From assembly GCA_964515335.1 (NCBI GenBank), contig CAZETS010000024.1, positions 4,199 to 68,198 of the forward strand: a stretch of DNA of 64,000 nt, read 5' to 3'. The notes under the pieces were generated by a model that ran no database searches, was not told the DNA's origin, and saw only the letters and a program-made list of their open reading frames with translations. Both the position numbers and the translations under genes were made by a program. Within the stretch, counting starts at the first letter, position 1, and each line of letters begins with the position of its first letter. Below are positions 37,195 to 45,403 of the stretch, one piece after another. The DNA is from TMED88 sp964515335. Its GTDB lineage: Bacteria; Myxococcota_A; UBA9160; UBA4427.

Positions 37195-37371
37195 TCAGTC
37201 GCCTGCCTCGTGGGCCGCCGCACAGCGCTGCCGCTTCGCGGCCGAACACGAGCAGCCCTCGCCCGTGCCCCCGCACGAGCCCTTGAGGCTGCGATTCGAG
37301 AACAGCACGCCGACCGCCATCGCGGCCATCACGAGGCCGATCAGTAGGGCGGCGGCGATGAAGGTCTGCAT
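37195..37371 (-). CDS. nqrM: NqrM, NQR maturation protein (DUF539)
   Basis: A 58-residue protein. One membrane helix (TFIAAALLIGLVMAAMAVGV) is followed by FSNRSLKGSCGGTGEGCSC and four Cys (C33, C40, C42, C50). NqrM of the vibrio type has the same helix, the SxxGSCGG segment and four Cys, and is needed to build the NqrD/NqrE iron site. Spacing after CGG is shorter than in the vibrio protein. It is the last gene of the nqrABCDEF-apbE series, 42 bp after apbE, which supports the identification. The frame is too short to stand out without context. Confidence 0.85.
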   Translation of the reverse strand: MQTFIAAALLIGLVMAAMAVGVLFSNRSLKGSCGGTGEGCSCSAAKRQRCAAAHEAGD

Positions 37372-37413
37372 GCGGGGGCCTTCCTGTCGGGTGTTCCGGG
37401 TCTTGCCAGCCGT

Positions 37414-38508
37414 TCAGCGATCGCGGCCGGCTTCTTCGGCCGGGAGCGACGCGGCCAGCAGCGTCTGCATGGCGCTCGTCGGCCGGCTCTGGAATCCGCC
37501 CTCGCGGCGCAGGATGAAGTATGCGGGCAGGCCGAGTGTCTCGGCCACATGGTAGCCCGCCGCCGGGCCGAGCACGTTCAGGCCGGTCGCCAGCGCGTCC
37601 GCCCACATGGCGCTCTCGTGCACGACGCTCACGCTGGCGAGCTCGTGGGTGATCGGGCGGCCCGTGCGGGGGTCGATGGTGTGCGAGACGCGCCGGCCGT
37701 CGCGCTCGTAGTAGTTGCGGTAATCGCCCGAGGTCGCCATCGCGGTGTCCGCCAGATCGAGCGCCTCGTGGATGACGCGCATCCCCTCCGAGGGGCGCTC
37801 GATGGCCACGCGCCACGTCTGGCCGTCGAGCCGGGTGCCGGACCCGCGCAGCTCGCCGCCGACCTCCACCAGATAGTCGCGATGCCCCTCGGCCTCGAGG
37901 GCGCGCGCCACGCGGTCGACCCCGTAACCCTTGGCGATCGCCGACACGTCGACCTCGAGATCGGGGTGCCGCTTGCGCAGCGTGCCGGTATCGGCGTCGA
38001 GCTCGAGCAGGCGGTGGCCGACGCGCTCGCGCAGCTTCGCGAGCCTTTCGTCGCTGGGCGGCTCGTCGGGCGGAGTCGCCGCGCCGAACCCCCACGCCGC
38101 CACCAACGGGCCCACGGTCACGTCGAAGCCGTTGCGCGTCATCACGCTCGCCTCGGCGGCGGCGGCCAGCACCTCGGCGGTGTGCGGTGAGATCCCGAAG
38201 GGCTCGGTCGAGCGGTGGGCGTTGAAACGGGAGATCTCCGAGTCGGGCTCCCAGGTCGACATCAGTCCCACGACCTCGTCGAGGGCGGCCTGTGCGGTGG
38301 CGGCCGCCGCCCTGATCTCGTCCGGCCCGAGATCGCGGCTGGCGAGCTTGACCTCCCAGGTCGTGCCCATCGTCTCGCCGCCGAAGGCCACGTAGGGGCC
38401 GGCGGGACCGGCCAGCCACAGCCGATGCACCGACAGCGCGACGAGCGTCAGCAGCCCGATCCCCAGCAGGACCTTCGCGCGGGGTGTCAGGGCGACGGGG
38501 GAGGGCAC
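37414..38508 (-). CDS. apbE: FAD:protein FMN transferase
   Basis: A 364-residue ApbE. An N-terminal membrane anchor (VLLGIGLLTLVALSVHRLW) places it in the periplasm. Conserved blocks are GGETMGTTWEV, DVSAIAKGYGVDRVARALE, GELRGSG, ATSGDYRNYYE, HTIDPRTGRPI and the metal-binding ADALATGLNVLG. It uses FAD to attach FMN by phosphoester to Thr of SGAT motifs. Substrates in this window are NqrB (Thr234), NqrC (Thr237) and probably the FMN-binding protein (Thr157). GTG at 38508 has GGAG 8 bp ahead. It begins 31 bp after nqrF. Confidence 0.94.
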   Translation of the reverse strand: MPSPVALTPRAKVLLGIGLLTLVALSVHRLWLAGPAGPYVAFGGETMGTTWEVKLASRDLGPDEIRAAAATAQAALDEVVGLMSTWEPDSEISRFNAHRSTEPFGISPHTAEVLAAAAEASVMTRNGFDVTVGPLVAAWGFGAATPPDEPPSDERLAKLRERVGHRLLELDADTGTLRKRHPDLEVDVSAIAKGYGVDRVARALEAEGHRDYLVEVGGELRGSGTRLDGQTWRVAIERPSEGMRVIHEALDLADTAMATSGDYRNYYERDGRRVSHTIDPRTGRPITHELASVSVVHESAMWADALATGLNVLGPAAGYHVAETLGLPAYFILRREGGFQSRPTSAMQTLLAASLPAEEAGRDR

Positions 38509-38539
38509 GTGTCCACTCCGCGGGTCGGGCGCGGGCCCG

Positions 38540-39766
38540 TCAGCCGCCGAAGTCGTCGAACATGATGTTCTCACGCTCGACGCCGAGGTCGGTCAGCATC
38601 TTGATCACCGCGTCGTTCATCATGGGCGGACCGCAAATGTAGTACTCGCAGTCCTCGGGCGACGGGTGGTCCTTCAGGTAGTTGTCGTAGAGGACCTGGT
38701 GGATGAAGCCCCTGAGACCCGTCCAGTTGTCCTCGTCGAGGGGCTCGGAGAGCGCCAGGTGCCACTCGAAGTTGTCGTTCTCGGCGGAGATCGTGTCGAA
38801 GTCCTCGACGTAGAAGGCCTCGCGCATGCTGCGGGCGCCGTACCAGAAGCTCACCTTGCGGTCGGTGTGCAGCCGCCGGAACTGGTCGAAGATGTGAGAG
38901 CGCATCGGCGCCATGCCGGCGCCGCCGCCGATGAAGATCATCTCGTTGTCGGTGTCGCGGGCGAAGAACTCGCCGTAGGGGCCCGAGATCACCACCTCGT
39001 CGCCGGGCTTCAGGTCGAAGATGTACGACGACATCTGGCCGGGCGGAACGTCGGGCATGCGGGGCGGCGGTGAGGCGATGCGCACGTTCAGCATGATGAT
39101 GCCGTGCTCTTCGGGGTAGTTGGCCATCGAGTAGGCGCGCACGACGGGCTCGTCGACCTTCGACACGAAGCGCCACTGGTCGAACTTGTCCCAGTCCTCG
39201 TGGTAATCGTCCTCGACGACGAAGTTCTTGTACTCGACGACGTGGGGCGGGCACTCGATCTGGATGTAACCGCCCGCCCGGAAGGGCACGCTCTCGCCCT
39301 CGGGCAACTCGAGGACCAGCTCCTTGATGAAGGTCGCGACGTTGTGGTTCGAGCGCACGCGGCAGGTCCACTTGCGGATGTCGAAGACCTCGGCCGGGAC
39401 CTCGATCTTCATGTCCTCCTTGACCTTCACCTGGCACGACAGGCGCAGGCCCTCGCGGGCCTCCTTGCGCGAGATGTGGCCGGCCTCGGTGGGCAGCAGC
39501 GATCCGCCGCCTTCGCGCACGACGACGCGGCACACACCGCAGGTGCCCTGTCCGCCGCAGGCCGAGGGGATGAACATCTTGTTGTCGGCGAGCGTGCCGA
39601 GGAGGGTGCTGCCGGCCGCCGTCTCGATCGCCTTCTCGGGGTCGTCGTTGATGACGATCGTGACGTTGCCCGACGACACCAGCCGCGCCCGCGCGAACAT
39701 CAGGATCACGACGAGGGCCAGGATCACCACCGTGAATCCGATGACCCCGTAGAGGATGGTCAGCAT
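38540..39766 (-). CDS. nqrF: Na+-NQR subunit F (NADH dehydrogenase, 2Fe-2S/FAD)
   Basis: 408 residues, the usual NqrF length. One N-terminal membrane helix (GVIGFTVVILALVVILMF), then a 2Fe-2S ferredoxin domain with C70, C76, C79 and C111 (SACGGQGTCGVC and LSCQVKV). The ferredoxin reductase-like half has RAYSMANYP (FAD), GPYGEFFARDTD, FIGGGAGMAPMRSHI (NADH) and YYICGPPMMNDAVIKML. It accepts hydride from NADH in the cytosol and feeds electrons to the NqrD/E iron site. GGAG sits ahead of the ATG. Confidence 0.96.
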   Translation of the reverse strand: MLTILYGVIGFTVVILALVVILMFARARLVSSGNVTIVINDDPEKAIETAAGSTLLGTLADNKMFIPSACGGQGTCGVCRVVVREGGGSLLPTEAGHISRKEAREGLRLSCQVKVKEDMKIEVPAEVFDIRKWTCRVRSNHNVATFIKELVLELPEGESVPFRAGGYIQIECPPHVVEYKNFVVEDDYHEDWDKFDQWRFVSKVDEPVVRAYSMANYPEEHGIIMLNVRIASPPPRMPDVPPGQMSSYIFDLKPGDEVVISGPYGEFFARDTDNEMIFIGGGAGMAPMRSHIFDQFRRLHTDRKVSFWYGARSMREAFYVEDFDTISAENDNFEWHLALSEPLDEDNWTGLRGFIHQVLYDNYLKDHPSPEDCEYYICGPPMMNDAVIKMLTDLGVERENIMFDDFGG

Positions 39767-39788
39767 TGGGGGCGACTCCTCCGCCGAG

Positions 39789-40400
39789 CTAGAGCTGGAT
39801 GCCCGAGAACGCCATGAAGCCGACCGACATCAGGCCGACGATGACGAACGTGATGCCGAGCCCGCGCAGGGACTCGGGGATGTCGTTGTAGCGGAGCTTC
39901 TCGCGGATCGCGGCGAGCGCCACGATGGCCAGCGCCCAGCCGACGCCGGACCCGAGGCCGAAGACGGTGGCCTCGCCGAGCGTGTAGTCGCGCCGCACCA
40001 TGAAGAGCGCGCCTCCGAGGATTGCGCAGTTCACTGCGATCAGCGGCAGGAAGACGCCCAGCGCGTTGTAGAGCTCCGGCGAGAAGCGGTCGATCGTCAT
40101 CTCGACCACCTGCACGGTGGCGGCGATCGTGCCGATCAGCACCAGATAGGTGAGGAAGCCGAGGTCGACGTCGGGCAGACCCAGCCAGGCGAGGCTCCCC
40201 GACTTGAGCAGGGCCTCGTTCAGGATCTGGTTCAGCGGGATCGTGACGCCGAGGACGAAGATGACCGCGGTGCCGAGTCCGATGGCCGTTTCCACCTTTC
40301 TCGAGACGGCCAGGAAGGAGCACATCCCGAGAAAGAAGGCGAGGGCCATGTTCTCAACGAATACCGCCTTCGTAGCCAGGCTCAGATAGTGCTCCAACAT
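39789..40400 (-). CDS. nqrE: Na+-NQR subunit E
   Basis: 203 residues, six membrane helices, close to canonical length. EHYLSLATKAVFVENMALA and FFLGMCSFLAVSRKVETA at the N-terminus and AVNCAILGGALFM in the middle supply the two Cys (C27 and about C121) that share the iron site with NqrD. NqrE and NqrD are inverted homologues. GGAGG precedes the ATG. The start lies inside nqrD (47-bp overlap), typical of translational coupling. Confidence 0.96.
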   Translation of the reverse strand: MLEHYLSLATKAVFVENMALAFFLGMCSFLAVSRKVETAIGLGTAVIFVLGVTIPLNQILNEALLKSGSLAWLGLPDVDLGFLTYLVLIGTIAATVQVVEMTIDRFSPELYNALGVFLPLIAVNCAILGGALFMVRRDYTLGEATVFGLGSGVGWALAIVALAAIREKLRYNDIPESLRGLGITFVIVGLMSVGFMAFSGIQL

Positions 40401-41025
40401 GGAAGTCCTCCTCGACTTGCTCGGGACGGATGCTCCGGACGACCCAGATGAATATGCCGATCAGGAAGAACGCGGCCGGGGCCAGCAGCATCAGGCCGTT
40501 CGGCTGGTACCAGCCGCCCTCGGTCACGAGCGGCAGCACCGGGTAGCCGAAGACCTTGCCGCTGCCGAAGAGCTCGCGCATGAAGGCGACCAGCATCAGT
40601 ACGAGCCCGTAGCCGAGCCCGTTCCCGATGCCGTCCACCAGCGAGAGCATCGGCGGGTTCTGCATCGCGAAGGCCTCGGCGCGGCCCATGATGATGCAGT
40701 TCGTGATGATCAGGCCGACGAAGACCGACAGCTGCTTGCTGATGTCGTACACGAAGGCCTTGAGCACCTGGTCGGTCACGATCACCAGCGAAGCGATGAT
40801 GGTGAGCTGAACGATGATGCGGATGCTGGACGGGACGTAGTTGCGAATCAGGCTGATCGACAAGTTGGACAGCGCCGTCACGGCGATCACCGCGAGGCTC
40901 ATCACGAAGGCGGTCTCCATCTTCGTGGTCACGGCGAGCGCCGAGCAAAGCCCGAGCACCTGAAGGGCGATCGGGTTGTTGTTGATCAGCGGATCGAGCA
41001 GCGTCTCGCGTTGCTTCGAGGCCAT
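40354..41025 (-). CDS. nqrD: Na+-NQR subunit D
   Basis: 223 residues with six membrane helices. LLDPLINNNPIALQVLGLCS holds C27, VGLIITNCIIMGRAEAFAM holds the second iron-site Cys, and GNGLGYGLVLMLVAFMRELF is a strong family marker. The ATG overlaps the nqrC stop as TGATG. GTG one codon earlier is possible. It relays electrons across the membrane between NqrF and NqrC. Confidence 0.95.
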   Translation of the reverse strand: MASKQRETLLDPLINNNPIALQVLGLCSALAVTTKMETAFVMSLAVIAVTALSNLSISLIRNYVPSSIRIIVQLTIIASLVIVTDQVLKAFVYDISKQLSVFVGLIITNCIIMGRAEAFAMQNPPMLSLVDGIGNGLGYGLVLMLVAFMRELFGSGKVFGYPVLPLVTEGGWYQPNGLMLLAPAAFFLIGIFIWVVRSIRPEQVEEDFHVGALSEPGYEGGIR

Positions 41026-41828
41026 CACGCTCCCTTCGTCTTCGTTGCGGACGCGGGCCGGTCTTCGCGGAGGCGGGCGATGTACGGGCCGAAGCCGTTC
41101 TCGCCCAGCCAGAATTGCAGCATGTGGGTGACGCCCCGGCTCGTGAGCGTGGCGCCGGAGAGGCCGTCGACCTGGTACGGATCCTGGTCGGGCGGGCCCG
41201 CCGGACCCTTCTTGACGCGGATCTTCACGTTGCCGCGGTCGTCGAAGGCCTTGCGGCCGGGCCACAGCGCCTTCCAGCGCGGGTTCTCGACTTCGCCGCC
41301 GAGGCCGGCCGTTTCGCCCTGCTCGTAGTAGGTGATGCCGCGGATCGTGGTCAGGTCGGGGTCGAGGGCGATGTAGCCGTACATGATCGACCAGAGCCCC
41401 ATGCCCTCGATCGGCAGGATGATCGACTGCACGGCGCCGTTCTCGACGACCTCGTAGACGAGCCCGTCGATCGGCACGCGGAGCACCTTGGCGGGGTTGT
41501 CGGGGGCCTGGCGGCTGGTGGCGGGGTCCTTGGCGGCCAGGCGTTGGTCGTAGGCGGTCGGGTCGACGTCGGTGGCGTCTTCGCCCGAGGCGAGGTCGAC
41601 GACCCGCGGCCTGATCTTCTCCTGAAAGAGCGCCTGCACCTGGCCGGGCGAGAGGTCGTCGCCGTCGGCCATCAGTCCCGCGACCGAGAGGACGTTCTTC
41701 TGCTTGTCGACGAGGGCGTTGCGGTCCTGGCGATCCTTCAGCGAGACCGCCGAGCCCGAGACGAAGAGAGCGCAGACCACGCAGACGGCCGCGCAGAAGC
41801 CGATGATGTAGCCGGTACTATGCTGCAC
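41025..41828 (-). CDS. nqrC: Na+-NQR subunit C
   Basis: 267 residues. One N-terminal helix (IIGFCAAVCVVCALFVSG) anchors a periplasmic FMN-binding domain ending in DGLSGATLTSRG, where Thr237 takes covalent FMN from ApbE. GMGLWSIMYGYIALDPD and TAGLGGEVENPRWKALWPG are family blocks. It passes electrons from the NqrD/E iron site to FMN of NqrB. It overlaps nqrB by 11 bp and nqrD by 3 bp. Confidence 0.96.
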   Translation of the reverse strand: MQHSTGYIIGFCAAVCVVCALFVSGSAVSLKDRQDRNALVDKQKNVLSVAGLMADGDDLSPGQVQALFQEKIRPRVVDLASGEDATDVDPTAYDQRLAAKDPATSRQAPDNPAKVLRVPIDGLVYEVVENGAVQSIILPIEGMGLWSIMYGYIALDPDLTTIRGITYYEQGETAGLGGEVENPRWKALWPGRKAFDDRGNVKIRVKKGPAGPPDQDPYQVDGLSGATLTSRGVTHMLQFWLGENGFGPYIARLREDRPASATKTKGA

Positions 41829-43035
41829 TGCGCGCGACCCTCCGGCGGATGTTGGCCTGCACGACGAAGTGATCGATCAGCGGCGCGAACATGTTCATGA
41901 ACAGGATCGCGAGCATCATGCCCTCGGGATATGCGGGATTGACCACCCGGATCAGCACGACCAGCACGCCGATCATGAACCCGTAGATCCACTTGCCGCG
42001 GTTGGTGAACGCCGAGGACACCGGGTCGGTCGCCATGAAGGCGGCCCCGAACGCCCAGCCGCCCAGCACCACGTGCCAGTACCAGGGTACGTCGAACATC
42101 GGATTGGTCAGCGAGCCGCCGACGTTGAAGAGCACCGCCATCGCGATCGTGCCGAGCAGCACGCCGAGCATCGTCCTGAACGAGCCGACGCCGGTGATCA
42201 CGAGCAGCCCGGCCCCGAGCAGGCAGGCGAACGTCGAGGTCTCGCCCATCGAGCCGGGAATCGAGCCCCAGAACGCGTCCCACCAGTCGACGCCGGCGAG
42301 CGCGCCCTTGGTGGCGGCGGCCTGGGCGAGCAGCGTGGCGCCGCTGTAGGTGTCGATGCCCTGCAGGTCGGCGGCGATCCAGGCCGCGTCGCCGCTCATC
42401 GCGCCGGGGTAGGCGAAGAAGAGGAAGGCGCGGGCCGTCAGCGCGGGGTTCAGGAAGTTCATTCCGACCCCGCCGAAGATCTCCTTGCCGATCACGATCC
42501 CGAACGCGATGCCGAGCACCACCATCCACAGCGGAATGGTCGGCGGCAGTGTGAGCGGCAGCAGGGCGCCGGTGACCACGAAGCCCTCGCTGATCTCGTG
42601 CCCCCGCACGACGGCGAAGATCACCTCGCACAGGCCGCCCGCGACCATCACCGTGGCGAAGATCGGCAGCCAGTAGAGCGCGCCGAAGAGCAGGCAGTGG
42701 AGCGTGCTCTTGAAGTCCCAGGCGAGGTCGAGCCCGTTCCAGAGCGCGGTCTGCCAGGTGTCGAGCGGAGCCGCGCCGTGCGCGACGGCCAGCATCGCCT
42801 GGAATCCCGTATTCCAGCTCGCCATCAGCATGCACGGCCCGAGGGCGACCGCGACCGTGATCATCAGCCGCTTCATGTCGGTGGCGTCGCGGACGTGCGA
42901 GCCCGACCGGGTGACTTCGCCGCTGGTGTAGAGGACGCTGTCCTGCAGCTCCCAGACGGCGTGGTAGCGCTCGAGGGGGCCGCCCTTCTCGAAGTAGGGG
43001 GCGATCTTGTCGAGCTGGTCGCGCAGCAGCTTCAT
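41818..43035 (-). CDS. nqrB: Na+-NQR subunit B
   Basis: 405 residues, eight to ten membrane helices. The covalent FMN site is Thr234 in TYSGATLLAQA. GHEISEGFVVTGALLPLTLP, GKEIFGGVGMNFLNPALTAR and FMATDPVSSAFTNRGKW are conserved blocks of the NqrB/RnfD family. NqrB carries FMN and riboflavin and forms the sodium path and quinone site. It starts 8 bp after the nqrA stop. Confidence 0.96.
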   Translation of the reverse strand: MKLLRDQLDKIAPYFEKGGPLERYHAVWELQDSVLYTSGEVTRSGSHVRDATDMKRLMITVAVALGPCMLMASWNTGFQAMLAVAHGAAPLDTWQTALWNGLDLAWDFKSTLHCLLFGALYWLPIFATVMVAGGLCEVIFAVVRGHEISEGFVVTGALLPLTLPPTIPLWMVVLGIAFGIVIGKEIFGGVGMNFLNPALTARAFLFFAYPGAMSGDAAWIAADLQGIDTYSGATLLAQAAATKGALAGVDWWDAFWGSIPGSMGETSTFACLLGAGLLVITGVGSFRTMLGVLLGTIAMAVLFNVGGSLTNPMFDVPWYWHVVLGGWAFGAAFMATDPVSSAFTNRGKWIYGFMIGVLVVLIRVVNPAYPEGMMLAILFMNMFAPLIDHFVVQANIRRRVARSAA

Positions 43036-43042
43036 GGTGTGC

Positions 43043-44425
43043 TCAGCCCTCGCTCTCGATCTGCTCGAGGCTCCGCCGCAGCACCGGCCCGTAGACGATC
43101 TTGCTGTGGCAGACGAAGGTGCAGAGGGCGACGTCTTCCTCGTCGAGCTCGAGAGCGCCGAGCGCCTCGGCCTTTTCGATGTCGCCCACCATCATCGAGC
43201 GCAGCAGGAAGGTGGGCAGGATGTCCATCGGCATCACCTGCTCGTAGGTGCCGACCGGCACCATCGGTCGCAGGGCTCCGTGGAGCGAGGTCGTGAGATC
43301 GAAGTCCCTGGCGGGCATGAACTTCGACGCGAACAGGCGCAGCACCGAGAAGCGGTCCGTTCCCGGCCGCATCCAGCCGAGCAAGCGCCGCTCGCGATCC
43401 TCCGCGACGACGCTGATCTGCCGGTCGAAGCGGCCCAGGTAGCCGAACGCGTCTCCGCTCGCCTTCTTGCCGGACAGCACGTCCCCGGCGATCAGGCGCA
43501 CCTCGCGATCGTCGGCGATCTCGCCTTCGGTCACGTCCTCGGTCGACGCGCCCAGCCTCGTCCGCACCAGGGAGGGGTCGCGCACCGGCGGACCCGCGAC
43601 CGAGACGACCCGCTCGACGTCGAGCACGCCCGTGGCGAAGAGCTTCCCGATCGCCGCCACGTCCTGGTAGCCGACGTGCCAGACCGTCTTGCCGCGGTGG
43701 ACCGGCTCGAGGAGGTGGATGTGAAGGCCCGGCGTGCCGACGGGATGCGGCCCGGCGAACGACTCGAACCGGACCGGCGCGTTCACCTTCTCGGGCAGGT
43801 CCGAGTGCTCGCCGACGCAGACGTAGGTGGTGCCGGCGGTGAGCTTCGCGAGGACGTGCAGGCCCCGCTCGAAGTCGGCGAGCCGATCGGCGAGCACCAC
43901 CTCGGGCAGCGGCGCGAGCGGCGCCGAGTCGATCGCCGTGACGAAGAGGGCCGCGGGCTCGGAGTCGACCGGCGGCGACTTGCTGAACGGGCGGGTCCGC
44001 AGGGCCACCCACATCCCGGACTCGACGAGCAGCTCGCGCACTGCGTCGCGCGTGAGCGAATCGGCGTGCGCGCCCGTGTAGCTCGCGAAGCTCGCCAGCT
44101 CGCCGGGCGGCGGGTCTCCGGCGCGCTCACCGTCGGAAAGGTCGATCACCACGGACTGCAGGACGCGCCGCGCGCCGCGATGGATGCCGATGATGCGCCC
44201 CGCTCCGGGAGCCGTGTGCAGCACTCCGGGGTTCTTGCGGTTCTCGAAGAGAACCTGCCCCCGCTCGACGGTCTCGCCTTCCTCGACCCGCATGCGCGGC
44301 TTCATGCCCGGGAAGTCGTCGGCCATCACGGCGACGCGCGTCGCGTTCGCCTGCCGCCGAATCACCTGCATGGGACGCCCCGCGATCGGGAGATCGAGCC
44401 CCTTCGTGATCTTGTGCGTTGCCAT
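43043..44425 (-). CDS. nqrA: Na+-NQR subunit A
   Basis: 460 residues. It starts with ITKGLDLPIAG and has PRMRVEEGETVERGQVLFE, GVLHTAPGAGRIIGIHRGAR and the later SLHGALRPMVPVGTYEQVMP, all NqrA hallmarks. It is the peripheral cytosolic subunit next to the quinone site. It is the first gene of the operon. A sigma70-like promoter lies about 160 bp upstream. The ATG has only a weak ribosome site. Confidence 0.95.
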   Translation of the reverse strand: MATHKITKGLDLPIAGRPMQVIRRQANATRVAVMADDFPGMKPRMRVEEGETVERGQVLFENRKNPGVLHTAPGAGRIIGIHRGARRVLQSVVIDLSDGERAGDPPPGELASFASYTGAHADSLTRDAVRELLVESGMWVALRTRPFSKSPPVDSEPAALFVTAIDSAPLAPLPEVVLADRLADFERGLHVLAKLTAGTTYVCVGEHSDLPEKVNAPVRFESFAGPHPVGTPGLHIHLLEPVHRGKTVWHVGYQDVAAIGKLFATGVLDVERVVSVAGPPVRDPSLVRTRLGASTEDVTEGEIADDREVRLIAGDVLSGKKASGDAFGYLGRFDRQISVVAEDRERRLLGWMRPGTDRFSVLRLFASKFMPARDFDLTTSLHGALRPMVPVGTYEQVMPMDILPTFLLRSMMVGDIEKAEALGALELDEEDVALCTFVCHSKIVYGPVLRRSLEQIESEG

Positions 44426-44535
44426 GTGCGCTCGTCGTCTGCCTGTCGTGCGGCCGCGCACCGGCGGCTTTGCGGCGAGCCGCGCGCCCGGGCTCTTGCC
44501 GTGGGATCCGGGCGGCCGGGCGCTTGCGTTGCCGG

Positions 44536-44570
44536 CCGGTGATGCGTCGGAATGAACCGACCGGTGATGC
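44536..44570. repeat. Direct repeat in nqr leader
   Basis: CCGGTGATGC occurs at 44536-44545 and again at 44561-44570, 25 bp apart (start to start). Both copies lie just downstream of the predicted nqr transcription start. A tandem protein-binding site or a chance repeat are both possible. Confidence 0.35.
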
Positions 44571-44592
44571 AGCCCGGGGCGGGACGGGGCAG

Positions 44593-44621
44593 ATACTAGG
44601 GGGCGCAAATGCCGCCTTCAA
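44593..44621 (-). promoter_or_regulatory. Candidate sigma70 promoter of the nqr operon
   Basis: On the minus strand TTGAAG (44621-44616) and TAGTAT (44598-44593) are 17 bp apart. Each matches the consensus at four of six positions. It would give a leader of about 160 nt before nqrA. Confidence 0.45.
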
Positions 44622-44801
44622 GCACACGTTCGCGCTCGAGAGTGGGACGTGGGTGCTCACTTCGGTAGTGGGCGCCACCGTGTTTCGGCGGATGAGCAAC
44701 TCGTGCGCAGGGCCCACACGGCTGCCGGGCGCGCGCCGGGGCGCTGTGGTGGCTGTCAGCGCCCCGGGAGTGGCGGAGCGGCCGCGATTGCGAATCTCGG
44801 C

Positions 44802-44839
44802 TTGCTCGGTGCAACCACCTGGTTCTACAATACAGGTGG
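44802..44839 (+). promoter_or_regulatory. Candidate promoter with inverted repeat, CBS gene
   Basis: TTGCTC (44802-44807) and TACAAT (44826-44831) are 18 bp apart, reading towards the CBS gene 86 bp away. CCACCTG (44815-44821) and CAGGTGG (44833-44839) form a perfect 7-bp inverted repeat around the -10 box, a good position for a repressor. Confidence 0.5.
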
Positions 44840-44916
44840 CGGTTCAGACTTCGGAAACGCCGATGCTTTCGGAGCCGTGGCCGCCCCGGGTCGACGATCG
44901 ACCGGAGGCAGCACCC

Positions 44917-45393
44917 ATGAACGAGTCAAGCCGAATTCTGACCGCACGCGACATCATGGCCACCTCACTGGTCACGCTCAGTCAGGACTCGAGCATCTTC
45001 GAGGCCATCCGCGTTCTGCTCGCCAAGCGGATCTCGGGTGCGCCGGTCGTCGACCGCGACGGCCGCATGGTCGGCGTGCTCTCCGAGCTCGACTGCCTGC
45101 GCGTCCTCACCTCCGACGAGTTCTACGCGGGCCAGCAGGAGGAGGCCGGCACCGTCAAGCACTTCATGACCGGCGCCGGCAAGACCATCCCGCCCGACCT
45201 CGGCATCTACGCGATCGCCCACTACTTCCTCGTCGAGCCCGTCCGCCGGCTGCCGGTCATCGAAGACGGACGTCTGGTGGGCCAGGTCAGCCGCCGCGAC
45301 GTGTTGCGCGGCATCGATCGCATGATCCGCGCGCAGGACAAGCCCAAGCGCCCCGACCTGCGCGACATCTCGCGGAGCTGGTCGGCCCTGTAG
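44917..45393 (+). CDS. CBS-domain pair protein
   Basis: A 158-residue protein made of two CBS motifs only. The first is about residues 8-65 (TARDIMATSLVTLSQDSSIF, RISGAPVVDRDGRMVGVLSE); the second is about 80-140 (VKHFMTGAGKTIPPDLGI, RRLPVIEDGRLVGQVSRRDV). Such stand-alone pairs bind adenine nucleotides and regulate partner proteins. The partner is unknown. GGAGG lies 9 bp before the ATG. It is divergent from the nqr operon and convergent with the E2-like gene. Confidence 0.92.
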   Translation: MNESSRILTARDIMATSLVTLSQDSSIFEAIRVLLAKRISGAPVVDRDGRMVGVLSELDCLRVLTSDEFYAGQQEEAGTVKHFMTGAGKTIPPDLGIYAIAHYFLVEPVRRLPVIEDGRLVGQVSRRDVLRGIDRMIRAQDKPKRPDLRDISRSWSAL

Positions 45394-45403
45394 GCTCCTC
45401 CAC

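Larger units (their letters stand above)
44426..44916. other. 491-bp divergent region between nqrA and CBS gene
   Basis: It holds regulatory DNA for both sides. Towards nqrA lie a promoter (44593-44621, minus strand) and a 10-bp direct repeat; towards the CBS gene lie a promoter with flanking inverted repeat (44802-44839) and GGAGG at 44904-44908. No convincing coding sequence is present in any frame. Confidence 0.6.

Noticed and set aside
36037..44425. Rnf complex instead of NQR
   Set aside because: NqrA and NqrF with the C70/C76/C79/C111 ferredoxin pattern and NqrM are specific to NQR; RnfB and RnfC are absent.
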